Origin: an uncultured Treponema sp.
GTDB lineage: Bacteria > Spirochaetota > Spirochaetia > Treponematales > Treponemataceae
Direction: 5' to 3'
Assembly: GCA_937915735.1 (NCBI GenBank)
Contig: CALGGS010000261.1
Coordinates: 1-11,881 of the forward strand
Length of the DNA: 11,881 nucleotides
Made by a program: the position numbers and the translations under genes. The notes beneath the pieces were generated by a model. The model did no database searches. It saw only the letters and a program-made list of their open reading frames with translations, and was not told where the DNA came from. Numbering within the stretch: the stretch's first letter is position 1; each line of letters begins with the position of its first letter. This document shows positions 5,799 to 11,881 of the stretch, in pieces.

Positions 5799-7247
5799 GT
5801 GAGTATCTCTATCGAAAACTTTTTGACAAACTTTCTCAGAACTTATCCCATGCCTTTTTCGGCAAAAGAACTGCTCGCAATGCTCTGTGGACTTGGTCAT
5901 AAGATCACGCTTGGCGAGCTTTCTGATTTTCTCGATAATGACTGCCGTGCTTTCGCCCTCCAAAAAAGAATGTACATAACTCGTGCCGCCGCTTTTACAG
6001 ATCAGGTTTTCAGTTTCGTTCCGACACAACGCGAAATCGAACAGAAAGTTTTTGTTCCAGGCGACAGATGTATGCCCTTTGTAGATTTTGATGCTCTTTC
6101 ATTCTCTCTTACCTTTGAATTTATGGGGCAAAAGCTTCCTCAAAAGCTTTTTTCAACAGACTGCAACACGGCTCGTGATTTATTCTATCTTTATGGCGAC
6201 GAATTTTCAGCCCAGTACATAAGCTCTGACCCTGCCTGTAAGGATTTGCATATTCCGGAAAACAGCTTTGAGCTTCCCCTGCACTTAAAACTGACCGGCA
6301 TTTCCCTTGAGCCTGTCTTTGAAAAGGTTGATTTTAAATACGGTGACAGAATTTTATGCCGCGTTTATGACTGGGACAAGGGGATTATCGAGCTTATTCC
6401 AATTCTTACGCACAAATTAAACCCCTTTCAAATAAACAACGAAGATTTTGAAAGGCAGAAATGGTATGAGCATCTCGAAAAAGCGCTGCTTGAAAGCTTT
6501 GACAGAATGGGGCCTTGCTCTTCAATCGAAGAGCAGCTTGCAAATGTCTTTTACGAGAACAGAGCGGAGCTTTGCGTTCCAAATTGCGGCTCAATCCATG
6601 AATTTATCGAATACTCAAAAAAAGTCGGCTTGGAATTTTTCGGCGTTGAGACTCGTCTTTGGTTCAAAGGACAGGATGTACCCGCCGTAGGAAAGTGGAA
6701 TCTTGATATGTACGACTCTGACGAGCGAATGATTCCTTTCTTTGCTCTTCCAGATTTTGTGATTGACTGCTATCTAAAAGATCAGCTGTACGAAAAAAAA
6801 GACGACATCAACGAGGTGATTTCAAAAATCATTCCTAAGACTCTGACAATCTCAAAAGAAGAGAAGGATTTGCTTACATTGCAAATTCGAGATAGAAATG
6901 CTATAATCCGAAAAAAGTATAATTGGTTTGCAGATTTTGCAAACGGCTCCCTCAGACACAGGGCACTCAATCTTTTTACGGAGGTAGGTTCCCTTGTATG
7001 CGAGCTTGACTGTGACAACAAGGAGCTTGAAAATCTTCCCCAGCAGGAGCTTATAACTCTTTCTCAGTTATATTCTCATATTTCCCACATTCTCGAAATT
7101 TTATCAGATGACAAGGAATGCGAAGAAGAAGAAGCGTGTGCGATGGAGCTTTCACTCGAAGGGATGGAGCTTAATTTTGAAGATATAAAACCCCTTCTAA
7201 TTTCTGCTTTGGATAAAGTAAAAAAGAATCGGTTTAATGTCATATAA
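5799..7247 (+). CDS. Unrecognised protein with winged-helix-like N-terminus, 482 aa
   Basis: Cytoplasmic protein without signal peptide or membrane segment; I do not recognise the family. Residues about 10-62 look like a small winged-helix/HTH module: helices at 21-30 and 37-45 and a strand pair FALQKRMYIT at 52-61. This resembles the HTH modules that precede catalytic domains in some RNA-binding enzymes, but that is an impression. The middle contains a beta-like segment (about 160-205) and CxxxC at 259-263; another CxxxC is at 401-405. The region 330-380 is helical and charged, and the C-terminal part is acidic (437-446 is DDKECEEEEA). The start is a GTG with no Shine-Dalgarno, chosen because the frame opens there beside a promoter-like element; the next in-frame ATG is codon 18 and also lacks one. 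It lies 37 bases after the membrane-protein gene and 26 before transketolase, so it probably shares a transcript with tkt. Confidence 0.82.
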   Translation: MSISIENFLTNFLRTYPMPFSAKELLAMLCGLGHKITLGELSDFLDNDCRAFALQKRMYITRAAAFTDQVFSFVPTQREIEQKVFVPGDRCMPFVDFDALSFSLTFEFMGQKLPQKLFSTDCNTARDLFYLYGDEFSAQYISSDPACKDLHIPENSFELPLHLKLTGISLEPVFEKVDFKYGDRILCRVYDWDKGIIELIPILTHKLNPFQINNEDFERQKWYEHLEKALLESFDRMGPCSSIEEQLANVFYENRAELCVPNCGSIHEFIEYSKKVGLEFFGVETRLWFKGQDVPAVGKWNLDMYDSDERMIPFFALPDFVIDCYLKDQLYEKKDDINEVISKIIPKTLTISKEEKDLLTLQIRDRNAIIRKKYNWFADFANGSLRHRALNLFTEVGSLVCELDCDNKELENLPQQELITLSQLYSHISHILEILSDDKECEEEEACAMELSLEGMELNFEDIKPLLISALDKVKKNRFNVI

Positions 7248-7248
7248 T
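7243..7248 (+). promoter_or_regulatory. Possible -10 box ahead of tkt
   Basis: A perfect TATAAT overlaps the stop codon of the 482-aa gene (7245-7247). No good -35 lies 16-18 bases upstream. If used, transcription would start near 7255 and leave an 18-20 base leader containing the tkt Shine-Dalgarno. Chance occurrence is quite possible. Confidence 0.25.
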
Positions 7249-7257
7249 TTTTTCTTT

Positions 7258-7264
7258 AAAGGAG
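7258..7264 (+). promoter_or_regulatory. Shine-Dalgarno AAAGGAG of tkt
   Basis: AAAGGAG lies nine bases before the ATG at 7274 and is the strongest ribosome binding site in the window. It confirms the transketolase start. Confidence 0.88.
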
Positions 7265-7273
7265 TGTGTAATT

Positions 7274-9244
7274 ATGAACACTAAAGGAATTGCTGCCGTC
7301 GCAAGAAGCATTCGCAGCTTGTCAATTGATGCGGTTCAAAAGGCAAATTCAGGTCATCCCGGTCTTCCGCTTGGTTGTGCGGAGCTTGCCGCTGTTTTGT
7401 ATGGAGAAATCTTAAAACACAATCCTGCGAATTCAAAATGGGTCGACAGAGACCGTTTTGTCCTTTCTGCTGGTCACGGCTCAATGCTTTTGTATTCTAT
7501 TCTTCATCTTGCCGGCTACAAGGTTACTCTCGATGACATCAAAAACTTCCGTCAGATTGGCTCTCCTTGCTGCGGACACCCTGAATACGGATACTGCGAC
7601 GGAGTTGAAAACACTTCCGGTCCGCTGGGACAGGGTGTTGCCCTTGCAGTCGGTATGGCTTTGGCAGAAAGCATGCTCGAAGCTAAATACAACACTCCTT
7701 CACGAAAAATAATCAATCACTACACCTATGCTCTCGTAGGCGAAGGTTGTCTTGAAGAAGGCGTTTCTTCTGAAGCCTGTTCATTTGCAGGAAACAACAA
7801 GCTCGGAAAACTCATTGTCTTCTATGACGAGAATAAAATCTCAATCGACGGCTCAACAGACATCACTTTCACAGATGACATTGCAAAGCGTTACGAGGCT
7901 TACGGCTGGCAGGTTTTAAAGGGTGACATGTACGATGTCGAAAAAATCTACGCATTGGTAAGCGAAGCAAAAAAAGAAGAAAACAAGCCTACACTTATTA
8001 TGCTCAAATCTGTAATCGGAAAATTTGCTCCAAAGCAGGGAACACCGGCAGTTCACGGCGAACCCCTTGGAGAGGCAGATGTTGCGGCAACAAAAAAGAA
8101 CCTGGGTCTTGACCCTGACAAATTCTTCCAGATTGACGAAGACGCGCTGAAATACTTTGCCGACAAAAAGGCCGATTTTTCAAAGCTTGAGTCTGACTGG
8201 AACAAAGAATTTGAAGCATGGTCAAAAGAAAATCCAGAGCTTTTAAAGCAGTGGAAGGCTTCATACGAAAACGCAACAGACGGAGAGGCGGAAGACCCTT
8301 CTTACGAAGTCGGAAAGTCAGTTGCCACAAGAACGGCTTCAGGCGACATGATTAACGCAATGGGCCTGCGCTACTCTTACCTCGTTGGCGGCAGCGCTGA
8401 CCTTAAGGGCTCAAACAAATCAGGAATGAAGTGCGACACCGGCACTTATTCGCCAGAAAACCGAAAAGGCCGTTCAATCGAGTACGGAATCCGTGAATTC
8501 GGTATGGCAAGCGTTGCTGCCGGTATTTCCCTTCACGGAGGACTACGCCCATACTGCGCGACATATCTTGTTTTCTCAGACTATATGCGCCCTTCAATCC
8601 GACTTGCCGCTCTTATGAAACAGCCAGTAATCTACGACTTAACTCACGATTCAATCTATCTTGGTGAGGACGGACCAACTCACCAGCCAATCGAGCAGCT
8701 CTCATCATTGCGCTCAATTCCAAATCTTCAGGTTTTGCGCCCGGGCGATGCAGAAGAAACTATCGCGGCATGGCACATGGCAATGGAAGCTAAAGACCAC
8801 CCTGTTTTGTTCGCCCTCACCCGCCAGAATGTTCCTGTCTACGAAAAGGAAGACAAGGCTTGGCGCGAGACAATCAAAAAAGGCGCTTATGTCGTAAAAA
8901 GTGGCGCAGAAACTCCTGATGTCACAATCGTGGCTACAGGCTCAGAAGTCAGCATGGCTCTTGAAGCGGCAAAACTTGTCAGCACAAAAACTGTCCGGGT
9001 CGTTTCTGTTATGGACAAAAATCTCTTTGAAGAGCAAAGCGAGGACTTCCAGAAAAAAATCTTGGGAGACGCAAAACGAGTTATCGTGGCAGAAGCAGGA
9101 TGCAAGACTGGCTGGGAAGGCTATGTTTCAAGCAAAAAGGATTTGTTCACAATCAACCGCTTCGGTGAATCTGGTCCTGCAAAAAAAGTTGCTGAGCATT
9201 TCGGCTTTACGGCAGAAAAACTTGCTGAACTGATTCAATCATAA
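7274..9244 (+). CDS. tkt: Transketolase
   Basis: Thiamine-diphosphate enzyme of the non-oxidative pentose phosphate pathway, moving two-carbon ketol units between sugar phosphates in the cytoplasm. At 656 aa it is full length. The N-terminal signature is AVQKANSGHPGLPLG (20-34) with catalytic H27. GHGS (67-70), GHPE (101-104) and GPLGQG (116-121) follow. The cofactor motif is at 156-187, ending N187. The pyrimidine-domain glutamate is E408 in REFGM, and GEDGPTHQP (464-472) holds D466 and H470. Phosphate-binding residues R353, S380, H261 and R517 are also present. One departure stands out: the metal/TPP motif reads GEGC (156-159), where the usual form is GDGC, so the metal-binding Asp is Glu. 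Translation starts from a strong Shine-Dalgarno. The gene follows the 482-aa gene by 26 bases and is closed by the terminator at 9261-9297, making it the last gene of its unit. Confidence 0.98.
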   Translation: MNTKGIAAVARSIRSLSIDAVQKANSGHPGLPLGCAELAAVLYGEILKHNPANSKWVDRDRFVLSAGHGSMLLYSILHLAGYKVTLDDIKNFRQIGSPCCGHPEYGYCDGVENTSGPLGQGVALAVGMALAESMLEAKYNTPSRKIINHYTYALVGEGCLEEGVSSEACSFAGNNKLGKLIVFYDENKISIDGSTDITFTDDIAKRYEAYGWQVLKGDMYDVEKIYALVSEAKKEENKPTLIMLKSVIGKFAPKQGTPAVHGEPLGEADVAATKKNLGLDPDKFFQIDEDALKYFADKKADFSKLESDWNKEFEAWSKENPELLKQWKASYENATDGEAEDPSYEVGKSVATRTASGDMINAMGLRYSYLVGGSADLKGSNKSGMKCDTGTYSPENRKGRSIEYGIREFGMASVAAGISLHGGLRPYCATYLVFSDYMRPSIRLAALMKQPVIYDLTHDSIYLGEDGPTHQPIEQLSSLRSIPNLQVLRPGDAEETIAAWHMAMEAKDHPVLFALTRQNVPVYEKEDKAWRETIKKGAYVVKSGAETPDVTIVATGSEVSMALEAAKLVSTKTVRVVSVMDKNLFEEQSEDFQKKILGDAKRVIVAEAGCKTGWEGYVSSKKDLFTINRFGESGPAKKVAEHFGFTAEKLAELIQS

Positions 9245-9260
9245 AATCACTTCAAACGAC

Positions 9261-9297
9261 GCCTGCTGTCAGAATATGACAGCGGGCTTTTTATTTT
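9261..9297 (+). terminator. Intrinsic terminator after tkt
   Basis: An 11-bp stem pairs 9261-9271 with 9277-9287 (one G-T pair) around the loop GAATA, followed by TTTTTATTTT. It starts 16 bases after the stop codon and is a textbook rho-independent terminator, the only clear one in the window. Confidence 0.95.
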
Positions 9298-9314
9298 AGG
9301 ATTCTTAAAATCTG

Positions 9315-9343
9315 TTTTCAAAATATTGAAATTGTGATAAAAT
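9315..9343 (+). promoter_or_regulatory. Promoter of the GHKL-HDOD gene
   Basis: TTTTCA (9315-9320), 17 bases, TAAAAT (9338-9343), then eight bases to the ATG at 9352. The same hexamers, spacer and start distance occur before aspS. It predicts a transcript starting at or next to the start codon. No Shine-Dalgarno is present. Confidence 0.6.
9316..9331. repeat. Inverted repeat over the -35 of the GHKL-HDOD gene
   Basis: TTTCAA (9316-9321), a 4-base spacer AATA, then TTGAAA (9326-9331). It covers the -35 and the start of the spacer, a position suited to an operator. It is A/T-rich, so chance is a real alternative. Confidence 0.4.
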
Positions 9344-9351
9344 ATAACAAT

Positions 9352-10857
9352 ATGCAGGAAGCACAGACATCTACAAAAGTTAGCTTGGATAATTCAAAAA
9401 TCAAAATGGCGATTCGTGCCGGAATTCCGCTTTCTATCACCACATATACGCTCCCACACGAAATGTCTGAGTATATGGAACAAGTGCTTTCTTCATTTCT
9501 GGCAGAATTAGGACAGGAACACATGGGAACTTACTTGAAGTACTGTCTTAACGAGCTTGTAACAAACGCAAAAAAAGCAAATACAAAGCGAATATACTTC
9601 AAAGAAAAAAAACTTAACCTTTTTGACGATCTGGACTACGAAAAAGGCATGCTCACCTTCAAGGAAGAAACCTTAAACAACATCAGATATTATCTTGGCC
9701 TTCAAAAGCAAAGCGGTCTTTATGTAAAATTGATTCTCCAGACGCGAAACAACAGAATTAAAATCGAGGTCAGAAACAATTCAGAACTAACATTCAGAGA
9801 ATACAAACGAATGCACGATAAGCTGAGCCGTGCCCAGCAATACACCTCCGTAGATCAGGCGATGAACCAGATTATCGACCAGTCAGAGGGAGCGGGTCTT
9901 GGAATCATCATCATGATTCTTATGCTTGAAAAAATCGGGCTTACAGAAGAAAATTTTCAGATTCTAAGCGAAAACGGCGAAACAATAACCAGAATCATAC
10001 TGCCGATAAACGAAAAGACGCAAAGAGAGCTGAACACCGCCTCGCACGAATTTATCAAGCTTATCGACGAAATTCCTCAATTTCCAGAAAGCATTATGAA
10101 AATCAACCGCCTCATCAACGACTCAAATTCAAAGATGAGCGAAATCGCAATGGCTATTTCAAGTGATGTCTCCTTAACAACGGATTTGCTTCGCCTTGTC
10201 AATTCAGTTACCTTTGCCCTAGCCTCGCCGTGCCGGAGCATTGCTGACGCGGTAAAACTCGTCGGAATCAAGGGAATTAAAAATATGCTGCTTTCCGTTG
10301 GCTCCATAAAGCAGCTTGACGGACTGGGCGGCTCTTCTCAGACACAAAAGGCTCTTTGGACTCACGCATACAAGGTGGCTTTCTACGCATACAATCTTGC
10401 CCGAAATTTCTGTCCTGGCGACAAAGAAATCATCGATGACTCATATATCTGCGGACTTCTGCATGACATGGGAAAGCTGGTTTTCTCTACCGCCCATCAG
10501 GATTTTCTGGAATCTGTAAAGGAAATGAGCCGCCAGAGAAACATTTCTACAGATATTTTTGAAAAACTTTTGGCAGGCGTAAATCACAGTGAAGTCGGAG
10601 CGCTTATCGCCGAAAAATGGAATTTTCCAGACATAATCATAACAGTAATCAGACATCATCACGAGCCGGACATGGCTTCTCCTGCCACAAAAAAGCTCAC
10701 TTCCCTGGTCTATCTTGCGGACATGCTCACTCACTACGAAACTCACGAGGTCGACTACTATCAGTTTGATTTAGATGTCTTAAGAATATTTGGAATCGGA
10801 AGTGAAAAACAGCTCAAAAAGATTTCAGACAAGCTTGTTTCAGCGTTCAAAGAGTAA
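9352..10857 (+). CDS. GHKL ATPase-like / HDOD-HD fusion signalling protein
   Basis: Cytoplasmic protein of 501 aa. Residues about 30-220 resemble a GHKL (histidine-kinase-type) ATPase fold. An N-box NELVTNA is at 67-73 (E68, N72) and a glycine-rich SEGAGLG is at 178-184. The usual DxGxG G1 motif between them is replaced by VRNNSEL (140-146), and there is no phosphoacceptor His domain. Residues about 232-320 match an HDOD module (IPQFPESIMKINRLI, VSLTTDLLRLVNS, VKLVGIKGIKNMLL). The helical HD part follows with H338, H371-D372 in GLLHDMGKLV, H412, HHH at 435-437 and D457. HDOD proteins often lose the metal-binding HD pair; here it is kept, so phosphohydrolase activity is possible. No membrane segment or sensor domain is seen. 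I take the ATG at 9352; the longer frame from the GTG at 9334 would start upstream of the predicted -10. It sits alone between the tkt terminator and aspS. Domain calls are firm; role and ligand are unknown. Confidence 0.88.
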   Translation: MQEAQTSTKVSLDNSKIKMAIRAGIPLSITTYTLPHEMSEYMEQVLSSFLAELGQEHMGTYLKYCLNELVTNAKKANTKRIYFKEKKLNLFDDLDYEKGMLTFKEETLNNIRYYLGLQKQSGLYVKLILQTRNNRIKIEVRNNSELTFREYKRMHDKLSRAQQYTSVDQAMNQIIDQSEGAGLGIIIMILMLEKIGLTEENFQILSENGETITRIILPINEKTQRELNTASHEFIKLIDEIPQFPESIMKINRLINDSNSKMSEIAMAISSDVSLTTDLLRLVNSVTFALASPCRSIADAVKLVGIKGIKNMLLSVGSIKQLDGLGGSSQTQKALWTHAYKVAFYAYNLARNFCPGDKEIIDDSYICGLLHDMGKLVFSTAHQDFLESVKEMSRQRNISTDIFEKLLAGVNHSEVGALIAEKWNFPDIIITVIRHHHEPDMASPATKKLTSLVYLADMLTHYETHEVDYYQFDLDVLRIFGIGSEKQLKKISDKLVSAFKE

Positions 10858-10867
10858 AAAAAGAAAC

Positions 10868-10891
10868 CTCTAAAAGATTCCGTCTTTAGAG
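10868..10891. other. Hairpin between the HDOD gene and aspS
   Basis: CTCTAAAAGA (10868-10877) pairs with TCTTTAGAG (10883-10891) around TTCCG with a single-A bulge. No T-run follows on the plus strand, so it is a poor plus-strand terminator. Read on the minus strand it is followed by GTTTCTTTTTTT, which would make a fair terminator for antisense transcription coming from aspS. Confidence 0.4.
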
Positions 10892-10910
10892 AGACAAAAA
10901 AATATTTCAC

Positions 10911-10939
10911 TTTTCAATTCTTGTCGAATTCAGTAAAAT
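10911..10939 (+). promoter_or_regulatory. Promoter of aspS
   Basis: TTTTCA (10911-10916), 17 bases, TAAAAT (10934-10939), then eight bases to the ATG at 10948. The architecture is identical to the promoter at 9315-9343. The spacer holds an inverted repeat, AATTC (10916-10920) with GAATT (10926-10930). No Shine-Dalgarno precedes the start codon. Confidence 0.6.
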
Positions 10940-10947
10940 ATCTAGCT

Positions 10948-11881
10948 ATGGAAAACTCAAAAAGAACAGTCACTTGCGGCGAATTGCGCAAGGGCGATGT
11001 TGGTAAGAATGTTGTTTTGAACGGATGGGTCTCTCGCTCACGGGATTTGGGCGGTCTTGTTTTTATTCAGCTCCGTGACCGCTACGGAATCACTCAGGTT
11101 ATGGTGGGCGACGGGGCCAGCGATGAAGTCAAAAAAATCGCCTCGTCTTTGAAAAGTGAATATTGTATCGCGGTGGCGGGAGTCGTCGCCGCCCGAAGCG
11201 AAAAGGATGTGAATCCTGACATGGCAACCGGTGAAATCGAAGTCGAGGCAAAGGAAATCGAAATCTTCACCACAAGCCAGGAATTGCCTTTTTCAATCGA
11301 GGAAGTTCGCCAGAAGGACGGCACAATCGTTCTTCCAAATGAAGACTTGCGCTTGAAGTACCGATATTTGGACTTGCGACGGGAACCCATGCAGAAAAAC
11401 ATCATCTTGCGCTCACAGGTCACTTTTGCGACCCGGGAATATCTTACAGGCAAGGGATTCTTGGAGATTGAAACTCCCACATTCATCAAGTCAACTCCAG
11501 AGGGTGCGCGGGATTATTTGGTTCCAAGCCGTGTTCACCCCGGCAAATTCTATTCCCTTCCTCAGTCACCTCAGCTTTACAAGCAGCTTCTCATGGTCTC
11601 TGGCTTTGACAAGTATTTCCAGATTGCCCGCTGCTACCGTGACGAGGATGCCCGTGGCGACCGACAGCCTGAATTCACTCAGATTGATATGGAGATGAGC
11701 TTCACCAACCGCGAGGAAGTCCTTGAGACCACCGAAGGACTCATGGGCTATATCTTCAAGAAGACCTTGAACTACGACTTGCCCGCGAAATTCGACCGAA
11801 TCAGCTGGGACGACGCTTTTGATTTGTACGGAAGCGACAAGCCGGATTTACGCTTTGACCTTAAAATGCAGGATGCTAGCT
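10948..11881 (+). CDS. aspS: Aspartyl-tRNA synthetase, N-terminal part (truncated by window end)
   Basis: Class II aminoacyl-tRNA synthetase charging tRNA-Asp in the cytoplasm. The first 311 codons are in the window and the frame is open at the edge; bacterial AspRS is usually near 590 aa. An N-terminal OB-fold anticodon-binding domain covers about 22-105 (GWVSRSRDLGGLVFIQLRDR at 26-45). Motif 1 and the flipping loop follow: FLEIETP (171-177) and STPEGARDYLVPSR (182-195). LPQSPQLYKQLLM is at 204-216. Motif 2 is CYRDEDARGDRQPEFTQID (229-247). The bacterial GAD insertion is beginning at DLYGSDKPDLRF (292-303). The residue after RD in the OB fold is Leu (L34), as in tRNA-Asp-specific E. coli AspRS; non-discriminating enzymes often carry His there, so a discriminating enzyme is likely. 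The start ATG is the first in frame and is placed by the promoter eight bases upstream. Confidence 0.96.
   Translation, partial: MENSKRTVTCGELRKGDVGKNVVLNGWVSRSRDLGGLVFIQLRDRYGITQVMVGDGASDEVKKIASSLKSEYCIAVAGVVAARSEKDVNPDMATGEIEVEAKEIEIFTTSQELPFSIEEVRQKDGTIVLPNEDLRLKYRYLDLRREPMQKNIILRSQVTFATREYLTGKGFLEIETPTFIKSTPEGARDYLVPSRVHPGKFYSLPQSPQLYKQLLMVSGFDKYFQIARCYRDEDARGDRQPEFTQIDMEMSFTNREEVLETTEGLMGYIFKKTLNYDLPAKFDRISWDDAFDLYGSDKPDLRFDLKMQDAS

Noticed and set aside
5709..6029. 106-aa open frame on the minus strand across the 5761-5799 junction
   Set aside because: It is antisense to two well-supported genes with no promoter or ribosome binding site of its own.
9334..9351. GTG start at 9334 for the GHKL-HDOD protein
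   Set aside because: It precedes the predicted -10 at 9338-9343, so it could only be translated from an upstream promoter, and the tkt terminator separates it from one. ATG at 9352 fits the promoter.
10868..10891. Plus-strand intrinsic terminator after the HDOD gene
   Set aside because: The stem is bulged and A-rich sequence, not a T-run, follows it on the plus strand; it is recorded only as a hairpin.
11094..11489. 131-aa open frame antisense to aspS
   Set aside because: It is fully opposite a strongly conserved coding region, shows no domain, and is typical of a shadow frame.
1..11881. CRISPR array, insertion sequences or long direct repeats
   Set aside because: None seen on reading through; the only tandem repeat is the 28-base heptamer array.

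Overview
The window looks like chromosomal DNA from a spirochaete of the Treponema type. This is an inference from overall protein style, moderate-to-low G+C, a CCA-less tRNA gene and the general gene repertoire; no database search was possible. There are no insertion sequences, CRISPR arrays, phage genes or integrases, and no gene-free stretch longer than 300 bases.

Layout. Positions 1-53 are the 3' part of a tRNA-Arg(CCU) gene. Next come two minus-strand genes: an orphan peptide/solute-binding protein of the OppA family (131-1798) and an unrecognised helical cytoplasmic protein (1842-3254). The second gene is divergent from a plus-strand block. That block holds a secreted protein with two PEGA-like repeats (3340-4353), a polytopic membrane protein with an internal threefold repeat (4382-5761), an unrecognised protein with a winged-helix-like N-terminus (5799-7247) and a complete transketolase (7274-9244), which ends in a strong intrinsic terminator (9261-9297). 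Two further plus-strand genes each have their own promoter: a GHKL-ATPase-like/HDOD-HD fusion protein (start 9352) and aspartyl-tRNA synthetase (start 10948, cut off by the window edge).

How the genes relate. Transketolase and AspRS are housekeeping. The PEGA protein and the membrane protein are adjacent, with a hairpin and a good Shine-Dalgarno between them, so they probably form one envelope-related transcription unit. The HDOD fusion looks like a cytoplasmic signalling protein. The OppA-like protein has no permease or ATPase genes beside it.

The most interesting pattern is in translation initiation. At genes that head transcription units, the -10 box lies only 6-8 nt before the start codon (CDS at 131-1798, 5799, 9352 and 10948), so transcription should begin at or next to the start codon. 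Those genes have no Shine-Dalgarno. The two downstream genes (4382 and 7274) do have clear Shine-Dalgarno sequences. This suggests systematic leaderless transcription. Second in interest are the GHKL-HDOD fusion with an intact HD motif and a degenerate ATP-lid region, and the triplicated membrane unit.
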